Assembly: GCA_021847165.1 (NCBI GenBank)
Contig: JAJZUH010000067.1
Location: 1-10,065, forward strand
Length of the DNA: 10,065 bases
Source of the DNA: Pseudomonadota bacterium
Lineage (GTDB): Bacteria > Pseudomonadota > Gammaproteobacteria > Burkholderiales > Gallionellaceae
Reading direction: 5' to 3'
In this document: positions 1 to 8,238 of the stretch, in pieces
Numbering within the stretch: the first letter of the stretch is position 1
How the letters are laid out: the number at the start of each line of letters is the position of its first letter
Translations under genes and position numbers: made by a program
The notes under the pieces: model-generated
What the model was told of the DNA's origin: nothing
Database searches by the model: none
The model's input: only the letters and a program-made list of their open reading frames with translations

Positions 1-657
1 TCCATCGGCGCCGCCGTGCAGGCGGTACGCGAAGCACAGCAGGAACTGAATCTGCCCGCCTCGGTGCCGCTGAAGATGCAGGGCGCAGCGGCGGCCTTCG
101 AGGCGGCGCTCTCCAACCAGCTCTGGCTGCTGCTGGCGGCGGTAGCCACCATGTACATCGTGCTCGGCGTGCTGTACGAGAGTTTCGTGCATCCCGTCAC
201 CATCCTGTCCACCCTGCCGTCGGCCGGCATCGGCGCATTGCTGGCGCTGATGCTGTCGGGCAACAGCCTGACGGTGATCGCGATCATCGGCATCATCCTG
301 CTGATCGGCATCGTGCAGAAGAACGCCATCATGATGGTCGACTTCGCGCTGGATGCGCAGCGCCAGCAGGGCCTGCCGCCCACCGAAGCCATCCTGCAGG
401 CGGCCCAGCTGCGCCTGCGGCCGATCCTGATGACCACCTTCGCCGCGCTGTTCGGCGCAATACCGCTGATCGTCGGCGGCGGCATGGGCGCCGAGCTGCG
501 CCAGCCTCTCGGTATCACGCTGGTCGGCGGACTGCTGCTGTCGCAGCTGCTCACGCTGTTCACCGTGCCGGTCATCTACCTCGCGTTCGACCGCCTGGCC
601 GCCCGCTGGAGAGCGCGCTTCGGCAGCGCGGCACCTGCGCAAGGAGCCGAAGGGTGA
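1..657 (+). CDS. mdtB: RND multidrug efflux permease, MdtB/MuxB type (C-terminal part only)
   Basis: This is the last 218 residues of an inner-membrane RND drug/proton antiporter; about four fifths of the gene (the family is about 1040 residues) lies left of the window. The frame is open from base 1, so a GTG at 16 is internal and not a start. The visible part covers the last five membrane segments (TM8 about residues 41-59, TM9 65-85, TM10 90-117, TM11 139-160, TM12 168-198 of the fragment). TM10 contains [15 protein letters not shown], whose lysine (fragment residue 107, bases 319-321) matches the proton-relay lysine K940 of AcrB. It is close to the same part of the downstream permease (for example the shared [12 protein letters not shown]), as expected of the MdtB/MdtC paralogue pair, which in E. 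coli assemble as a mixed trimer. Assignment as the B rather than the C partner rests on gene order. Confidence 0.9.
   Translation, partial: SIGAAVQAVREAQQELNLPASVPLKMQGAAAAFEAALSNQLWLLLAAVATMYIVLGVLYESFVHPVTILSTLPSAGIGALLALMLSGNSLTVIAIIGIILLIGIVQKNAIMMVDFALDAQRQQGLPPTEAILQAAQLRLRPILMTTFAALFGAIPLIVGGGMGAELRQPLGITLVGGLLLSQLLTLFTVPVIYLAFDRLAARWRARFGSAAPAQGAEG
641..646 (+). promoter_or_regulatory. Ribosome binding site for the GTG start of mdtC
   Basis: AAGGAG lies 7 bases before a GTG at 654-656, inside the last codons of the upstream permease. It decides the start: the GTG overlaps the upstream TGA (GTGA, 654-657) and gives the usual RND N-terminus [12 protein letters not shown]. The 4-base overlap suggests translational coupling of the two permeases, which would help equal production of partners of one complex. 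Confidence 0.8.
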
Positions 658-3600
658 ATTTCTCCGCCCTGTTCATCCGCCGCCCGGTGGGGACGACGCT
701 GCTGGCGGTGGCCGTGGTGCTGCTCGGCGCCATCGCCTTCAAATTATTGCCGGTGTCACCCCTGCCGCAGGTGGATTTCCCCACCATCAACGTGAACGCC
801 AACCTGCCCGGTGCCAGCCCCGACGTGATGGCGGCGACCGTGGCGACGCCGCTGGAGCGCGCGCTGGGACGCATCGCCGGCATCACCGAGATGACCTCGT
901 CGAGCTCGCTGGGTTCAACCAACATCACCATCCAGTTCGATCTGTCGAAGAACATCAACGATGCGGCACGCGAAGTGCAGGCCGCCATCAACACGGCGCA
1001 GCCCATGCTGCCCACCGGCATGACCGGCAATCCGACCTACCGCAAGGTCAACCCGGCCGATGCGCCGATCATGATCCTGTCGCTGACCTCGAAGAGCCTG
1101 TCGCGCAGCCAGCTGTACGACGCCGCCTCGACCATCCTGGCGCAGAAGATCTCGCAGCTGCCGGGCATCGGGCAGGTGACCGTGGGCGGCGGCGCCTTGC
1201 CGTCGGTGCGGGTCGATCTGGATGTGGACCAGCTCAACAACATGGGGCTGAGCCTGGAACAGGTGCGGCAGGCCATCGCCACCGCCAACATCAATGCGCC
1301 GAAGGGCGCAGTCGAGGATGCGCTGCATCGCTGGCAGATCCAGGCCAACGACCAGCTCACGCTTCCCGAACAATACGACCGGGTGATCGTGGCCTATCGC
1401 AGCGGCATACCGGTGCGGCTCGACCAGGTCGCGCATGTCAGCATCGACAGCCAGAACGTGCGTAACATGGGGATGGCCAATGGCGAGCCTTCGATCCAGC
1501 TGATCATCTCGCGCCAGCCCGGCGCCAACATCATCGATGCGGTCGAGTCGATCAAGGCGGCGCTGCCGGAATTCGAGGCCTCGATGCCGCCGGCGGTGGA
1601 AGTGCACCTGATGTCGGACCGCACCGTCACCATCCGCGCCTCGCTGAAGGATTCCGAGCACACGCTGATCCTGTCGGTGCTGCTGGTCGCGCTGGTGGTC
1701 TTCGTGTTCCTGCGCAACTGGCGCGCCACGCTCATCCCGGCCATCGCCGTGCCCATTTCGCTGGTCGGCACCTTCGCCGCCATGTACCTGCTGGATTACA
1801 GCCTGGACAACCTGTCGCTGATGGCGCTGATCGTCGCCACCGGTTTCGTGGTCGACGATGCCGTGGTGGTGCTGGAGAACATCATGCGCCACGTCGAGGA
1901 AGGCGTCCCGCCCATGCAGGCAGCGCTGCGCGGGGCGCGCGAAGTCGGCTTCACCGTGGTGTCGATGACGCTGTCGCTGGCTGCGGTGTTCCTGCCCGTA
2001 TTGCTGATGGGCGGCATCATCGGCCGCCTGTTCCGCGAATTCGCCGCCACGCTGTCCATCGCGATCTTCATCTCGCTGGCGGTCTCGCTCACGCTGACCC
2101 CGATGCTGGCTTCGCGCCTGCTCAAGCCGCGCAAGGATCGCCAGCCGGGCCGCATCGCTGCATGGGGGGAGCGCGGCTATGCGAAACTGCTGCACGGCTA
2201 CGATCGCAGCCTGACCTGGGCGCTCAGGCACCACCGGCTGATGCTGGTGGTGTTCTTCAGCACCATCGCGCTCAACGTCTACCTGTACAAGATCGTGCCC
2301 AAGGGCTTCTTCCCCACCCAGGATACGGGTGTCATGATCGGCACCATCCAGGCCGACCAGGCGATCTCGTTCCAGTCCATGTCGCAGAAACTCCAGAACA
2401 TCGTCGATATCATCAGGAAGGATCCGGCGATCCAGAATGTCGTGGCATTCACCGGCGGTGGCAGTACCAATGGCGGCTTCATCTTCATCAGCCTGGTGCC
2501 CTACACGGAGCGCCCGGATGCGACCGCGGTCATCGGGCGGCTGCGGCACAAGCTGGCCGGCATATCCGGCGCCCAGGTGTTCATGGCTCCCGTGCAGGAC
2601 ATCCGCGCCGGCGGCCGCCCTTCGCCTGCGCTGTATCAATACACGCTGCAGAGCGGCAACCTGAACGAGCTGCGCGAATGGGAGCCGCGCGTGCTGGCCG
2701 CCTTCAACCGCATCCCCATCCTGACCGAGGTAAACACCGACCAGCAGAGCAAGGGTTTGCAGATCGAGCTGGTCATCAACCGGGAAGCGGCATCCCAGTA
2801 CGGGATCTCGGTGAACACCATCGACCAGACGCTGAACGATGCCTTCGGGCAGCGCCTGGTGTCGACCATCTACGCCCCGCTGAATCAATACCGCGTGGTG
2901 ATGGAGGCGGATGCCAAATACCAGCAGCGCCCGGACGCGCTTGAGGACATCTACCTGATCTCCCCCGCCGGCCAGCGCGTGCCGCTGTCGGCGCTGGCGC
3001 ATTACGAGCAGGACACCACCCCGCTGCAGGTCAACCACCAGGGCCTGTTCGCTGCCTCGACGATCTCGTTCAACCTCGTGCCGGGGGCATCGCTCGGGCA
3101 GGCACAGCAGGCAATCGCGGTGGAAATGGCCAAGATCGGACTGCCCGGCACCGTGCAGGGAGGCTTCCAGGGTACGGCAAAACTGTTCCAGGACACGCTC
3201 AGCAACCAGCCCCTGTTCATTCTCACCGCCATCCTGGTGATCTACATCGTGCTGGGGATGCTGTACGAGAGCACCATCCATCCGCTGACCATCCTGTCGA
3301 CGCTGCCCTCGGCAGGTATCGGCGCGGTCATGGCACTGATGCTGTTCCATACCGATTTTTCCATCATCGCGCTGATCGGGGTGTTCCTGCTGATCGGCAT
3401 CGTCAAGAAGAACGCCATCCTAATGGTGGATTTTGCGCTGCAGATAGAGCGGGAAACCGGTGCGAGCCCGCGCGACGCCATCCACGAAGCCTGCCTGCTG
3501 CGCCTGCGCCCCATCCTGATGACAACGCTCGCGGCGCTCTTCACCGCGTTGCCGCTGGCGCTGATCAGCGGCAACGGTGCCGAACTGCGGCAGCCGCTGG

Positions 3601-3743
3601 GCATCTCGATCGCCGGCGGGCTGATCGTCAGCCAGCTGATCACGCTGTACACTACCCCGGTGATCTACCTGCAGCTCGACAAATTCCGCCACTGGAGCCG
3701 CCGCCGTTGGGCGCGCCGCAACCACCCTGCAGCACAACACTAA
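654..3743 (+). CDS. mdtC: RND multidrug efflux permease, MdtC/MuxC type (complete)
   Basis: A 1029-residue inner-membrane RND antiporter, full length for the family. It would use the proton gradient to move drugs or other amphiphiles from periplasm and membrane to an adaptor and outer-membrane channel. The N-terminus [11 protein letters not shown] leads into TM1; a large periplasmic porter region (about 30-335) is followed by TM2-TM6 (about 337-490), TM7 (about 530-548), a second porter/docking loop (about 550-850) and TM8-TM12 (about 855-1010). Proton-relay residues are visible: the aspartate pair D401-D402 in [14 protein letters not shown] (TM4; D407/D408 in AcrB) and K919 in [15 protein letters not shown] (TM10; K940 in AcrB). 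The order permease-permease-outer-membrane factor fits MuxABC-OpmB or MdtABC systems, in which the two permeases form a heterotrimer and differ from the single-permease AcrB type. Specific substrates cannot be read from the sequence. Confidence 0.95.
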   Translation: MNFSALFIRRPVGTTLLAVAVVLLGAIAFKLLPVSPLPQVDFPTINVNANLPGASPDVMAATVATPLERALGRIAGITEMTSSSSLGSTNITIQFDLSKNINDAAREVQAAINTAQPMLPTGMTGNPTYRKVNPADAPIMILSLTSKSLSRSQLYDAASTILAQKISQLPGIGQVTVGGGALPSVRVDLDVDQLNNMGLSLEQVRQAIATANINAPKGAVEDALHRWQIQANDQLTLPEQYDRVIVAYRSGIPVRLDQVAHVSIDSQNVRNMGMANGEPSIQLIISRQPGANIIDAVESIKAALPEFEASMPPAVEVHLMSDRTVTIRASLKDSEHTLILSVLLVALVVFVFLRNWRATLIPAIAVPISLVGTFAAMYLLDYSLDNLSLMALIVATGFVVDDAVVVLENIMRHVEEGVPPMQAALRGAREVGFTVVSMTLSLAAVFLPVLLMGGIIGRLFREFAATLSIAIFISLAVSLTLTPMLASRLLKPRKDRQPGRIAAWGERGYAKLLHGYDRSLTWALRHHRLMLVVFFSTIALNVYLYKIVPKGFFPTQDTGVMIGTIQADQAISFQSMSQKLQNIVDIIRKDPAIQNVVAFTGGGSTNGGFIFISLVPYTERPDATAVIGRLRHKLAGISGAQVFMAPVQDIRAGGRPSPALYQYTLQSGNLNELREWEPRVLAAFNRIPILTEVNTDQQSKGLQIELVINREAASQYGISVNTIDQTLNDAFGQRLVSTIYAPLNQYRVVMEADAKYQQRPDALEDIYLISPAGQRVPLSALAHYEQDTTPLQVNHQGLFAASTISFNLVPGASLGQAQQAIAVEMAKIGLPGTVQGGFQGTAKLFQDTLSNQPLFILTAILVIYIVLGMLYESTIHPLTILSTLPSAGIGAVMALMLFHTDFSIIALIGVFLLIGIVKKNAILMVDFALQIERETGASPRDAIHEACLLRLRPILMTTLAALFTALPLALISGNGAELRQPLGISIAGGLIVSQLITLYTTPVIYLQLDKFRHWSRRRWARRNHPAAQH

Positions 3744-3761
3744 TCAGCACAGGAATCCAGC

Positions 3762-5264
3762 ATGAGTCCGCTCAAGACATTCCCCCTGCATTCACCCCAA
3801 CGGCAACCGGCGATCAACCCGCTGGCCCGGCAAGCGCTTGTCCTCGGCGTCGGCCTGCTGCTGTCGGCCTGCGCGGTCGGCCCGGACTACGAGCGGCCCA
3901 AGGTGGATTCTCCGGCCCAGTTCAAGGAAAACAAGGGCTGGGTACTGGCCGGTCCGCTGGCGGCACCGCCGCAGGGCGACTGGTGGACGATCTTCGGCGA
4001 CGAGACGCTCAACACGCTGGAGCCGCGCGTGGTCAGCGCCAACCAGAGCCTGCGCGCATCGTATTTCGCCTACCAGCAAGCGCTGGCGCTCACCGACCTG
4101 GCACGGTCGGCCGAATTTCCCACGCTGAGCGCCACGGTCTCCAGCAGCCGCTCTTCCTCCGGCACCTCGGCCGCAATCGGGGGCACGGGGACCACCACCA
4201 CCATCTCGGGAAAAACTGCCGGTTTCGCCGCCAGCTGGGCGCCCGACTTCTGGGGCAAGGTGCGCCGCCAGGTGGAGTCCAATGAAGCCAGCGCCGAGGC
4301 CAGCCACGACAACCTGCTTGCCGCACAACTCAGCCTGCAGGCCACGCTGGCGCAAAGCTATTTCCAGATACGCCAGGTGGACAGTCAGATCGCGCTGGCG
4401 CAGGACACGGTAGCCGCCTACGAGAAGTACCTGCAGATGACGCAGAATCGCTACGCGTCCGGCGTCGCCACCAAGGCCGATGTGGCGCAGGCCCAGTCGC
4501 AGCTGGCCAACGCCCGCGTGCAGCTGGCCGCCTTCAATGTACAGCGCCCGCAACTGGAACACGCCATCGCGGTGCTGGTCGGCGAAGCGCCATCCAGCTT
4601 CTCCCTGCCGCCGCTGCCCGGCCTGCCCCAGGCCCGTGCCATCCCGGCCGGCGTGCCGTCGCAGCTGTTGCTGCGGCGTCCGGATCTGGGCGCTTCCGAA
4701 CGGCAAGTGGCCGCAGCCAACGCGCAAATCGGCGTGGCGAAATCGGCCTACTTCCCGGCGCTGACCATTTCGGCGCAACGCGGCTGGCACAGTACCGTGT
4801 TCCCCAACCTGATCTCGGCACCCAATGCGTTCTGGTCGGTGGGGCCGTCGATTGCCGAGACCCTGTTCGATGCCGGCGCCCGCAGCGCCCAGGTCGCCCA
4901 GAGCCAGGGCGCCTACCAGCAGGCGGTCGCGCAATACCGCCAGCTCAGCCTGCAGGCCTTGCAGCAGGTGGAAGACCAGCTTGCCGCATTGTCCGCGCTG
5001 GCCGACGAAGCCAGACTGCAGGAGGACGCGGTGGCTGCGGCAGACGAATCGCTGCGGCTGGCCACCAACCAGTACAAGGCGGGTACCGTGTCCTACCTGA
5101 ACGTGATCAGCGCACAGGCCATCGCCTACACCGCGCGCAACGGCAAGTTGCAGATCGCGGGACAGCAGCTCACCGCCAATGTGGCGTTGATCCAGGCGCT
5201 GGGCGGCAGCTGGGAAACGGCGGCGCAACCCCCACAGGATGTCGGCATGGCGCAACAGCCATAA
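3762..5264 (+). CDS. Outer-membrane efflux lipoprotein, OprM/NodT family (OpmB-like)
   Basis: A 500-residue TolC-type channel subunit that would connect the RND pump to the outside as a trimer. The N-terminus is a lipoprotein signal: a hydrophobic stretch (about 25-36) ends in the lipobox LSAC, making Cys37 the lipidated residue, followed by the family hallmark AVGPDYERP. Next come GDWWTIFGDETL and two repeated outer-membrane efflux domains of helical hairpins (about 95-285 and 300-490), with the typical LLLRRPDLGASERQVAAANA in the middle. A Ser/Gly/Thr-rich stretch (about 127-152) falls where the first beta-barrel strands are expected. The ATG at 3762 has AGGA at 3751-3754 and lies 18 bases after mdtC; no common start codon in frame lies between it and the lipobox, so the somewhat long n-region stands. 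Co-transcription with the two permeases marks it as their dedicated exit duct. OpmB is the best functional parallel, but I do not assign a symbol. Confidence 0.93.
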   Translation: MSPLKTFPLHSPQRQPAINPLARQALVLGVGLLLSACAVGPDYERPKVDSPAQFKENKGWVLAGPLAAPPQGDWWTIFGDETLNTLEPRVVSANQSLRASYFAYQQALALTDLARSAEFPTLSATVSSSRSSSGTSAAIGGTGTTTTISGKTAGFAASWAPDFWGKVRRQVESNEASAEASHDNLLAAQLSLQATLAQSYFQIRQVDSQIALAQDTVAAYEKYLQMTQNRYASGVATKADVAQAQSQLANARVQLAAFNVQRPQLEHAIAVLVGEAPSSFSLPPLPGLPQARAIPAGVPSQLLLRRPDLGASERQVAAANAQIGVAKSAYFPALTISAQRGWHSTVFPNLISAPNAFWSVGPSIAETLFDAGARSAQVAQSQGAYQQAVAQYRQLSLQALQQVEDQLAALSALADEARLQEDAVAAADESLRLATNQYKAGTVSYLNVISAQAIAYTARNGKLQIAGQQLTANVALIQALGGSWETAAQPPQDVGMAQQP

Positions 5265-5309
5265 TTGCGGGGTAGCCCGCAGGATCTCCGCGCGCCGAGG
5301 GCGATCCCG

Positions 5310-5353
5310 CCATTCGCATGCGCGTCGTTCGCTTCCCCGGCTCGCGCGAATGG
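5310..5353. repeat. Weak inverted repeat in the gap before the secretion ATPase
   Basis: CCATTCGC (5310-5317) and GCGAATGG (5346-5353) are perfect 8-base inverted arms with a 28-base centre. No run of T follows, so this is not an intrinsic terminator. It lies about 20 bases upstream of the -35 box of the next gene and could be an operator or chance in GC-rich DNA. A smaller hairpin, GCGGG-GTAG-CCCGC at 5267-5280, directly follows the efflux operon and also lacks a T run. Confidence 0.25.
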
Positions 5354-5372
5354 CTGCGCACCAGCGAGTCGA

Positions 5373-5401
5373 TTGAAGCCCCCGCCCGATAACGGTATAG
5401 T
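5373..5401 (+). promoter_or_regulatory. Predicted sigma70 promoter for the ATPase-mutarotase unit
   Basis: TTGAAG (5373-5378) and TATAGT (5396-5401) are separated by exactly 17 bases, and each hexamer matches the sigma70 consensus at four or five of six positions. Transcription would begin near 5407-5409, giving a leader of about 20 bases before the ATG at 5429. The site lies in the only sizeable gap between the efflux operon and the next gene, supporting a separate transcription unit. Confidence 0.6.
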
Positions 5402-5428
5402 CCGCCCAACCTAAAACAAGGTACGAAC

Positions 5429-7213
5429 ATGGCAGCCAAAGACGCTCCGGGACACAAACTGAAACTGGCCGAAGTGCTGGAGATGCTGGTTGCCGACGGC
5501 ATGGTCGGCAAAGCCGACGCCGACTCGCTCTTCGCCGAACACCGGCTGCGGCGGCACGATGCCCACCCCCTGATCATCGTGGCAGAGAAGAACTGGAAAT
5601 CCCTGCTGCCTCCCAACCGCGTCATCACCCTGGATACGTTGACCGAATGGATGGCCCGGAAGGTGGGCCTGGAATATCTCCACATCGACCCGATCAAGAT
5701 CGACTTTACCAACCTGGTCGACCTGATGTCGATCGACTATGCCAACCGCTTCGCCATCATGCCGATCAGCATCGAAGGCAACGAACTGGTGGTGGCCACC
5801 GCCGAACCGTTCCTGCGCGACTGGGAAGAGACCCTCAAACACACCTCGCGCAAGAGTATCCGCCGTGTCTTTTCCTCGCCTGCCGAGATCAACCGCTATC
5901 TGGTCGAGTTCTACAACCTGGCGCGTTCGGTGAAGAGCGCCACCAAGACCGGTTCCGATTCGCCCAACCTCGCCTCGTTCGAACAGCTGGTCGAACTGGG
6001 CAAGACCAACAAGCAGTTCGACGCCAACGACCAGCATATCGTGCATATCGTCGACTGGCTGTGGCAATACGCCTTCGATCAACGCGCATCGGATATCCAT
6101 ATCGAGCCGCGGCGCGAATCCGGCATCGTGCGCTTCCGCATCGACGGCGTGCTGCACCAGGTGCATCAGCTGCCGATGTCGGTGGTCACCGCGATGACCA
6201 GCCGCATCAAGCTGCTCGGGCGCATGGACCTGATGGAGAAACGCCGCCCCCAGGATGGACGCATCAAGACCCGGACCGAGAACGGGCAGGAAGTCGAATT
6301 GCGCCTTTCCACCCTGCCCACCGTTTTCGGCGAGAAACTGGTGATGCGCATCTTCGACCCGGAAGTGCTGGTGCGCGATTTTTCCGAGCTGGGCTTTTCC
6401 GAAGACGACCGCGCGCGCTGGCAGCTGATGACCTCGAAGCCCAACGGCATCATCCTCGTCACCGGCCCCACCGGTTCCGGCAAGACCACCACGCTGTATT
6501 CCACGCTGAAGCACCTGGCGACGCCGGAAGTCAACGTGTGCACGCTGGAAGACCCCATCGAGATGGTCGAACCGGCGTTTAACCAGATGCAGGTGCAACA
6601 GGGACTCGACCTCGGCTTCGCCGAAGGAGTCCGCGCGCTGATGCGTCAGGATCCGGACATCATCATGGTCGGCGAGATACGCGATCTGGAGACCGCCGAC
6701 ATGGCGATCCAGGCAGCGCTGACCGGCCATCTGGTGCTGTCGACCCTGCATACCAACGATGCGCCTTCCGCCATCACCCGCCTGCTCGACCTGGGCGTGC
6801 CTTACTACATGATCAACGCCACGCTGCTCGGCATCATGGCGCAGCGGCTGGTTCGCACGCTGTGCCCGCACTGCAAGCAGGCACACCCGATACAGGAGGA
6901 CGATATCGAACTGTGGAACAACCTGGTCGCGCCCTGGAAAGCGAACCGCCCGGCGCAGCTGCAGCAGCCGCACGGTTGCCTGGAATGCCGCATGACCGGC
7001 TATTCCGGGCGCGTCGGCATCTACGAAATACTGCTCATGTCGCCCGAGCTGCGCAAGATCATCAGCCCGGAAACCGATATCGCGGCCTTGCGCGAACAAG
7101 CCAGTCGCGAAGGCATGAAACCGCTGCGCATCTCCGGTGCGCTCAAGATCGCCGCCGGGCTGACCACGCTCGACGAGGTGCTGAAGACCGCACCGCCGCC
7201 GGACCAAAGCTGA
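5429..7213 (+). CDS. Stand-alone GspE/PilB-family secretion ATPase
   Basis: A 594-residue cytoplasmic AAA-type ATPase of the type II secretion/type IV pilus assembly family, which as a hexamer powers pilin or pseudopilin extension. An N-terminal GspE/MshE-like domain (about 10-170) is followed by the catalytic core. Visible motifs are the Asp box RASDIHIEP (219-227), Walker A GPTGSGKTT (346-354, K352), Walker B DPDIIMVGEIRD (408-419, E416), the His box with H434 and H441 (TGHLVLSTLHTNDA), and a zinc site of two CxxC pairs, C479/C482 and C517/C520, typical of GspE/PilB extension ATPases rather than PilT retraction ATPases. Length is normal. The ATG at 5429 has AAGG 7 bases upstream. No other secretion or pilus gene is in the window, so its partner machine lies elsewhere. 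I cannot decide between GspE, PilB and MshE-like roles, and all motifs look intact. Confidence 0.93.
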   Translation: MAAKDAPGHKLKLAEVLEMLVADGMVGKADADSLFAEHRLRRHDAHPLIIVAEKNWKSLLPPNRVITLDTLTEWMARKVGLEYLHIDPIKIDFTNLVDLMSIDYANRFAIMPISIEGNELVVATAEPFLRDWEETLKHTSRKSIRRVFSSPAEINRYLVEFYNLARSVKSATKTGSDSPNLASFEQLVELGKTNKQFDANDQHIVHIVDWLWQYAFDQRASDIHIEPRRESGIVRFRIDGVLHQVHQLPMSVVTAMTSRIKLLGRMDLMEKRRPQDGRIKTRTENGQEVELRLSTLPTVFGEKLVMRIFDPEVLVRDFSELGFSEDDRARWQLMTSKPNGIILVTGPTGSGKTTTLYSTLKHLATPEVNVCTLEDPIEMVEPAFNQMQVQQGLDLGFAEGVRALMRQDPDIIMVGEIRDLETADMAIQAALTGHLVLSTLHTNDAPSAITRLLDLGVPYYMINATLLGIMAQRLVRTLCPHCKQAHPIQEDDIELWNNLVAPWKANRPAQLQQPHGCLECRMTGYSGRVGIYEILLMSPELRKIISPETDIAALREQASREGMKPLRISGALKIAAGLTTLDEVLKTAPPPDQS

Positions 7214-7245
7214 ACCTTTCCCTCCATCATCCAACAGGAATCGAC

Positions 7246-8148
7246 ATGACACTGTCCGAACTCAACCAGCAATACGCCATCGGCAACCACGTGCAATTCA
7301 AGGAGATCGCCGACGGCGTGATCATCGCCGAAATCGCCAATCAGCACGCGGTCGCCAATATCGCATTGCAAGGCGCGCACATCGCCACCTTCCAGCCGCG
7401 CGGCGAAGAGCCGGTGATCTGGCTGTCGCCCCTTGCCAAGTTCGCCCCGGGCAAATCCATCCGCGGCGGCGTGCCGGTCTGCTGGCCGTGGTTCGGCCCG
7501 CACAAGACCGACAGCAAGCTGCCCGGCCACGGCTATGCCCGCACCGTGCCATGGGAAGTGCTGGAGACCAGGGCCCTGCCGGACGGCTCGACCTTCCTGC
7601 GTTTCGGTCTGGTCGAAAGCGACGCCACCCGCGCACAATGGCCCAACCCTTGCACCGCGCAGCTCGAGGCCACCGTAGGCAAAGCCTTGCGGGTTGAGCT
7701 GATCACCACCAACACCGGCAAGGTCGCGTTCGAACTCGGCGAGGCGCTGCATACCTACTTCCACATCAGCGATGTGGCAAAGATGACCATCCGCGGTCTG
7801 GAGAACTGCGAATACCTGGACAAGGTGCAGGACTTCGCGCGTTTCACCCAGAAGGACGGCATCGCGATCGAGAGCGAAGTGGATCGCGTCTACGTCAACA
7901 CCGCGGCCGACTGCGTCATTGAGGACAAGGGCCTGAAGCGCGCCATCCGCATCGCCAAGCAGGGCAGCAAGTCCACCGTGGTCTGGAACCCGTGGACCGA
8001 GAAAGCCGACAAGATGGGCGACTTCGGCGAGAACGGCCACCGCGGGATGGTGTGCGTGGAAAGCGGCAATGCGCTGGAGAATGTCGTCACCGTCGCGCCC
8101 GGCGAGACGCATAAACTGGTGGCAGTGTACAGCGTCGAAAAGTTGTAA
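7246..8148 (+). CDS. yeaD: D-hexose-6-phosphate mutarotase (glucose-6-phosphate 1-epimerase, YeaD family)
   Basis: A 300-residue cytoplasmic enzyme of the aldose-1-epimerase superfamily that interconverts alpha and beta anomers of glucose 6-phosphate and similar hexose phosphates (EC 5.1.3.15). Family motifs are clear: WLSPLAKF, then RGGVPVCWPWFG (73-84) and GHGYARTVPWEV (94-105, with H95 and R99) for phosphate and sugar binding, ALHTYFHISDV (167-177) with the likely catalytic H169, VVWNPW, and GMVCVESGNA with the likely catalytic base E272. H169 and E272 correspond to the His/Glu pair described for the yeast relative YMR099c. Length is close to E. coli YeaD. ATG 7246 has AGGA at 7236-7239 and lies 32 bases after the ATPase gene with no promoter seen between, so the two are probably co-transcribed, though their functions have no evident link. 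Confidence 0.92.
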   Translation: MTLSELNQQYAIGNHVQFKEIADGVIIAEIANQHAVANIALQGAHIATFQPRGEEPVIWLSPLAKFAPGKSIRGGVPVCWPWFGPHKTDSKLPGHGYARTVPWEVLETRALPDGSTFLRFGLVESDATRAQWPNPCTAQLEATVGKALRVELITTNTGKVAFELGEALHTYFHISDVAKMTIRGLENCEYLDKVQDFARFTQKDGIAIESEVDRVYVNTAADCVIEDKGLKRAIRIAKQGSKSTVVWNPWTEKADKMGDFGENGHRGMVCVESGNALENVVTVAPGETHKLVAVYSVEKL

Positions 8149-8151
8149 CCG

Positions 8152-8183
8152 TCCGTCATTCCGGCCTTTGCCGGAATGACGGA
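8152..8183. repeat. Perfect 14-bp palindrome of the dispersed-repeat type
   Basis: Arms 8152-8165 (TCCGTCATTCCGGC) and 8170-8183 are exact inverted copies around a 4-base loop. The GTCATTCCGGC...GCCGGAATGAC pattern resembles small palindromic repeats scattered between genes in many proteobacteria. It begins 4 bases after the mutarotase stop. It has no T run of its own but sits against the terminator that follows, and may stabilise the 3' end of the mRNA. Confidence 0.7.
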
Positions 8184-8185
8184 TG

Positions 8186-8218
8186 AAAAAGAGCCGCTTT
8201 GCAGCGGCTCTTCTTTTT
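8186..8218. terminator. Bidirectional intrinsic terminator between mutarotase gene and efp
   Basis: AAGAGCCGCT (8189-8198) and AGCGGCTCTT (8203-8212) form a 10-bp stem with a TTGC loop. On the + strand it is followed by a T-rich tract (8211-8219), and on the - strand by the complement of the A run at 8186-8190. It therefore can end both convergent units: the ATPase-mutarotase transcript from the left and the earP-efp transcript from the right. Confidence 0.88.
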
Positions 8219-8238
8219 ATTGCAACGGCAAACCTGGC

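Noticed and set aside
16..657. GTG at base 16 as the start of a short 213-residue membrane protein
   Set aside because: The frame is open to the window edge and the sequence is the C-terminal fifth of an RND permease, so this is a gene cut by the window, not a short gene.
915..3350. Open frame of 811 codons on the - strand, opposite mdtC
   Set aside because: Rich in His, Gln, Arg and Asp with no family resemblance, and fully antisense to a complete RND permease. It is a by-product of GC-rich codon use.
5267..5280. Hairpin GCGGG-GTAG-CCCGC just after the efflux operon as a terminator
   Set aside because: Only five base pairs and no T run after it.
5318..5392. A 24-codon open frame (MRVVRFPGSREW...) in the gap before the ATPase gene
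   Set aside because: No ribosome binding site at proper spacing, the -35 box of the predicted promoter lies inside it, and I recognise no family. It is too short to separate from chance, though a leader peptide or gene remnant is not excluded.
5411..7252. Open frame of 613 codons on the - strand, opposite the ATPase gene
   Set aside because: Same low-complexity His/Gln/Arg composition and full overlap with a gene whose motifs are all intact. The long - strand frames at 3792-5255 and 7021-8112 are rejected for the same reason.
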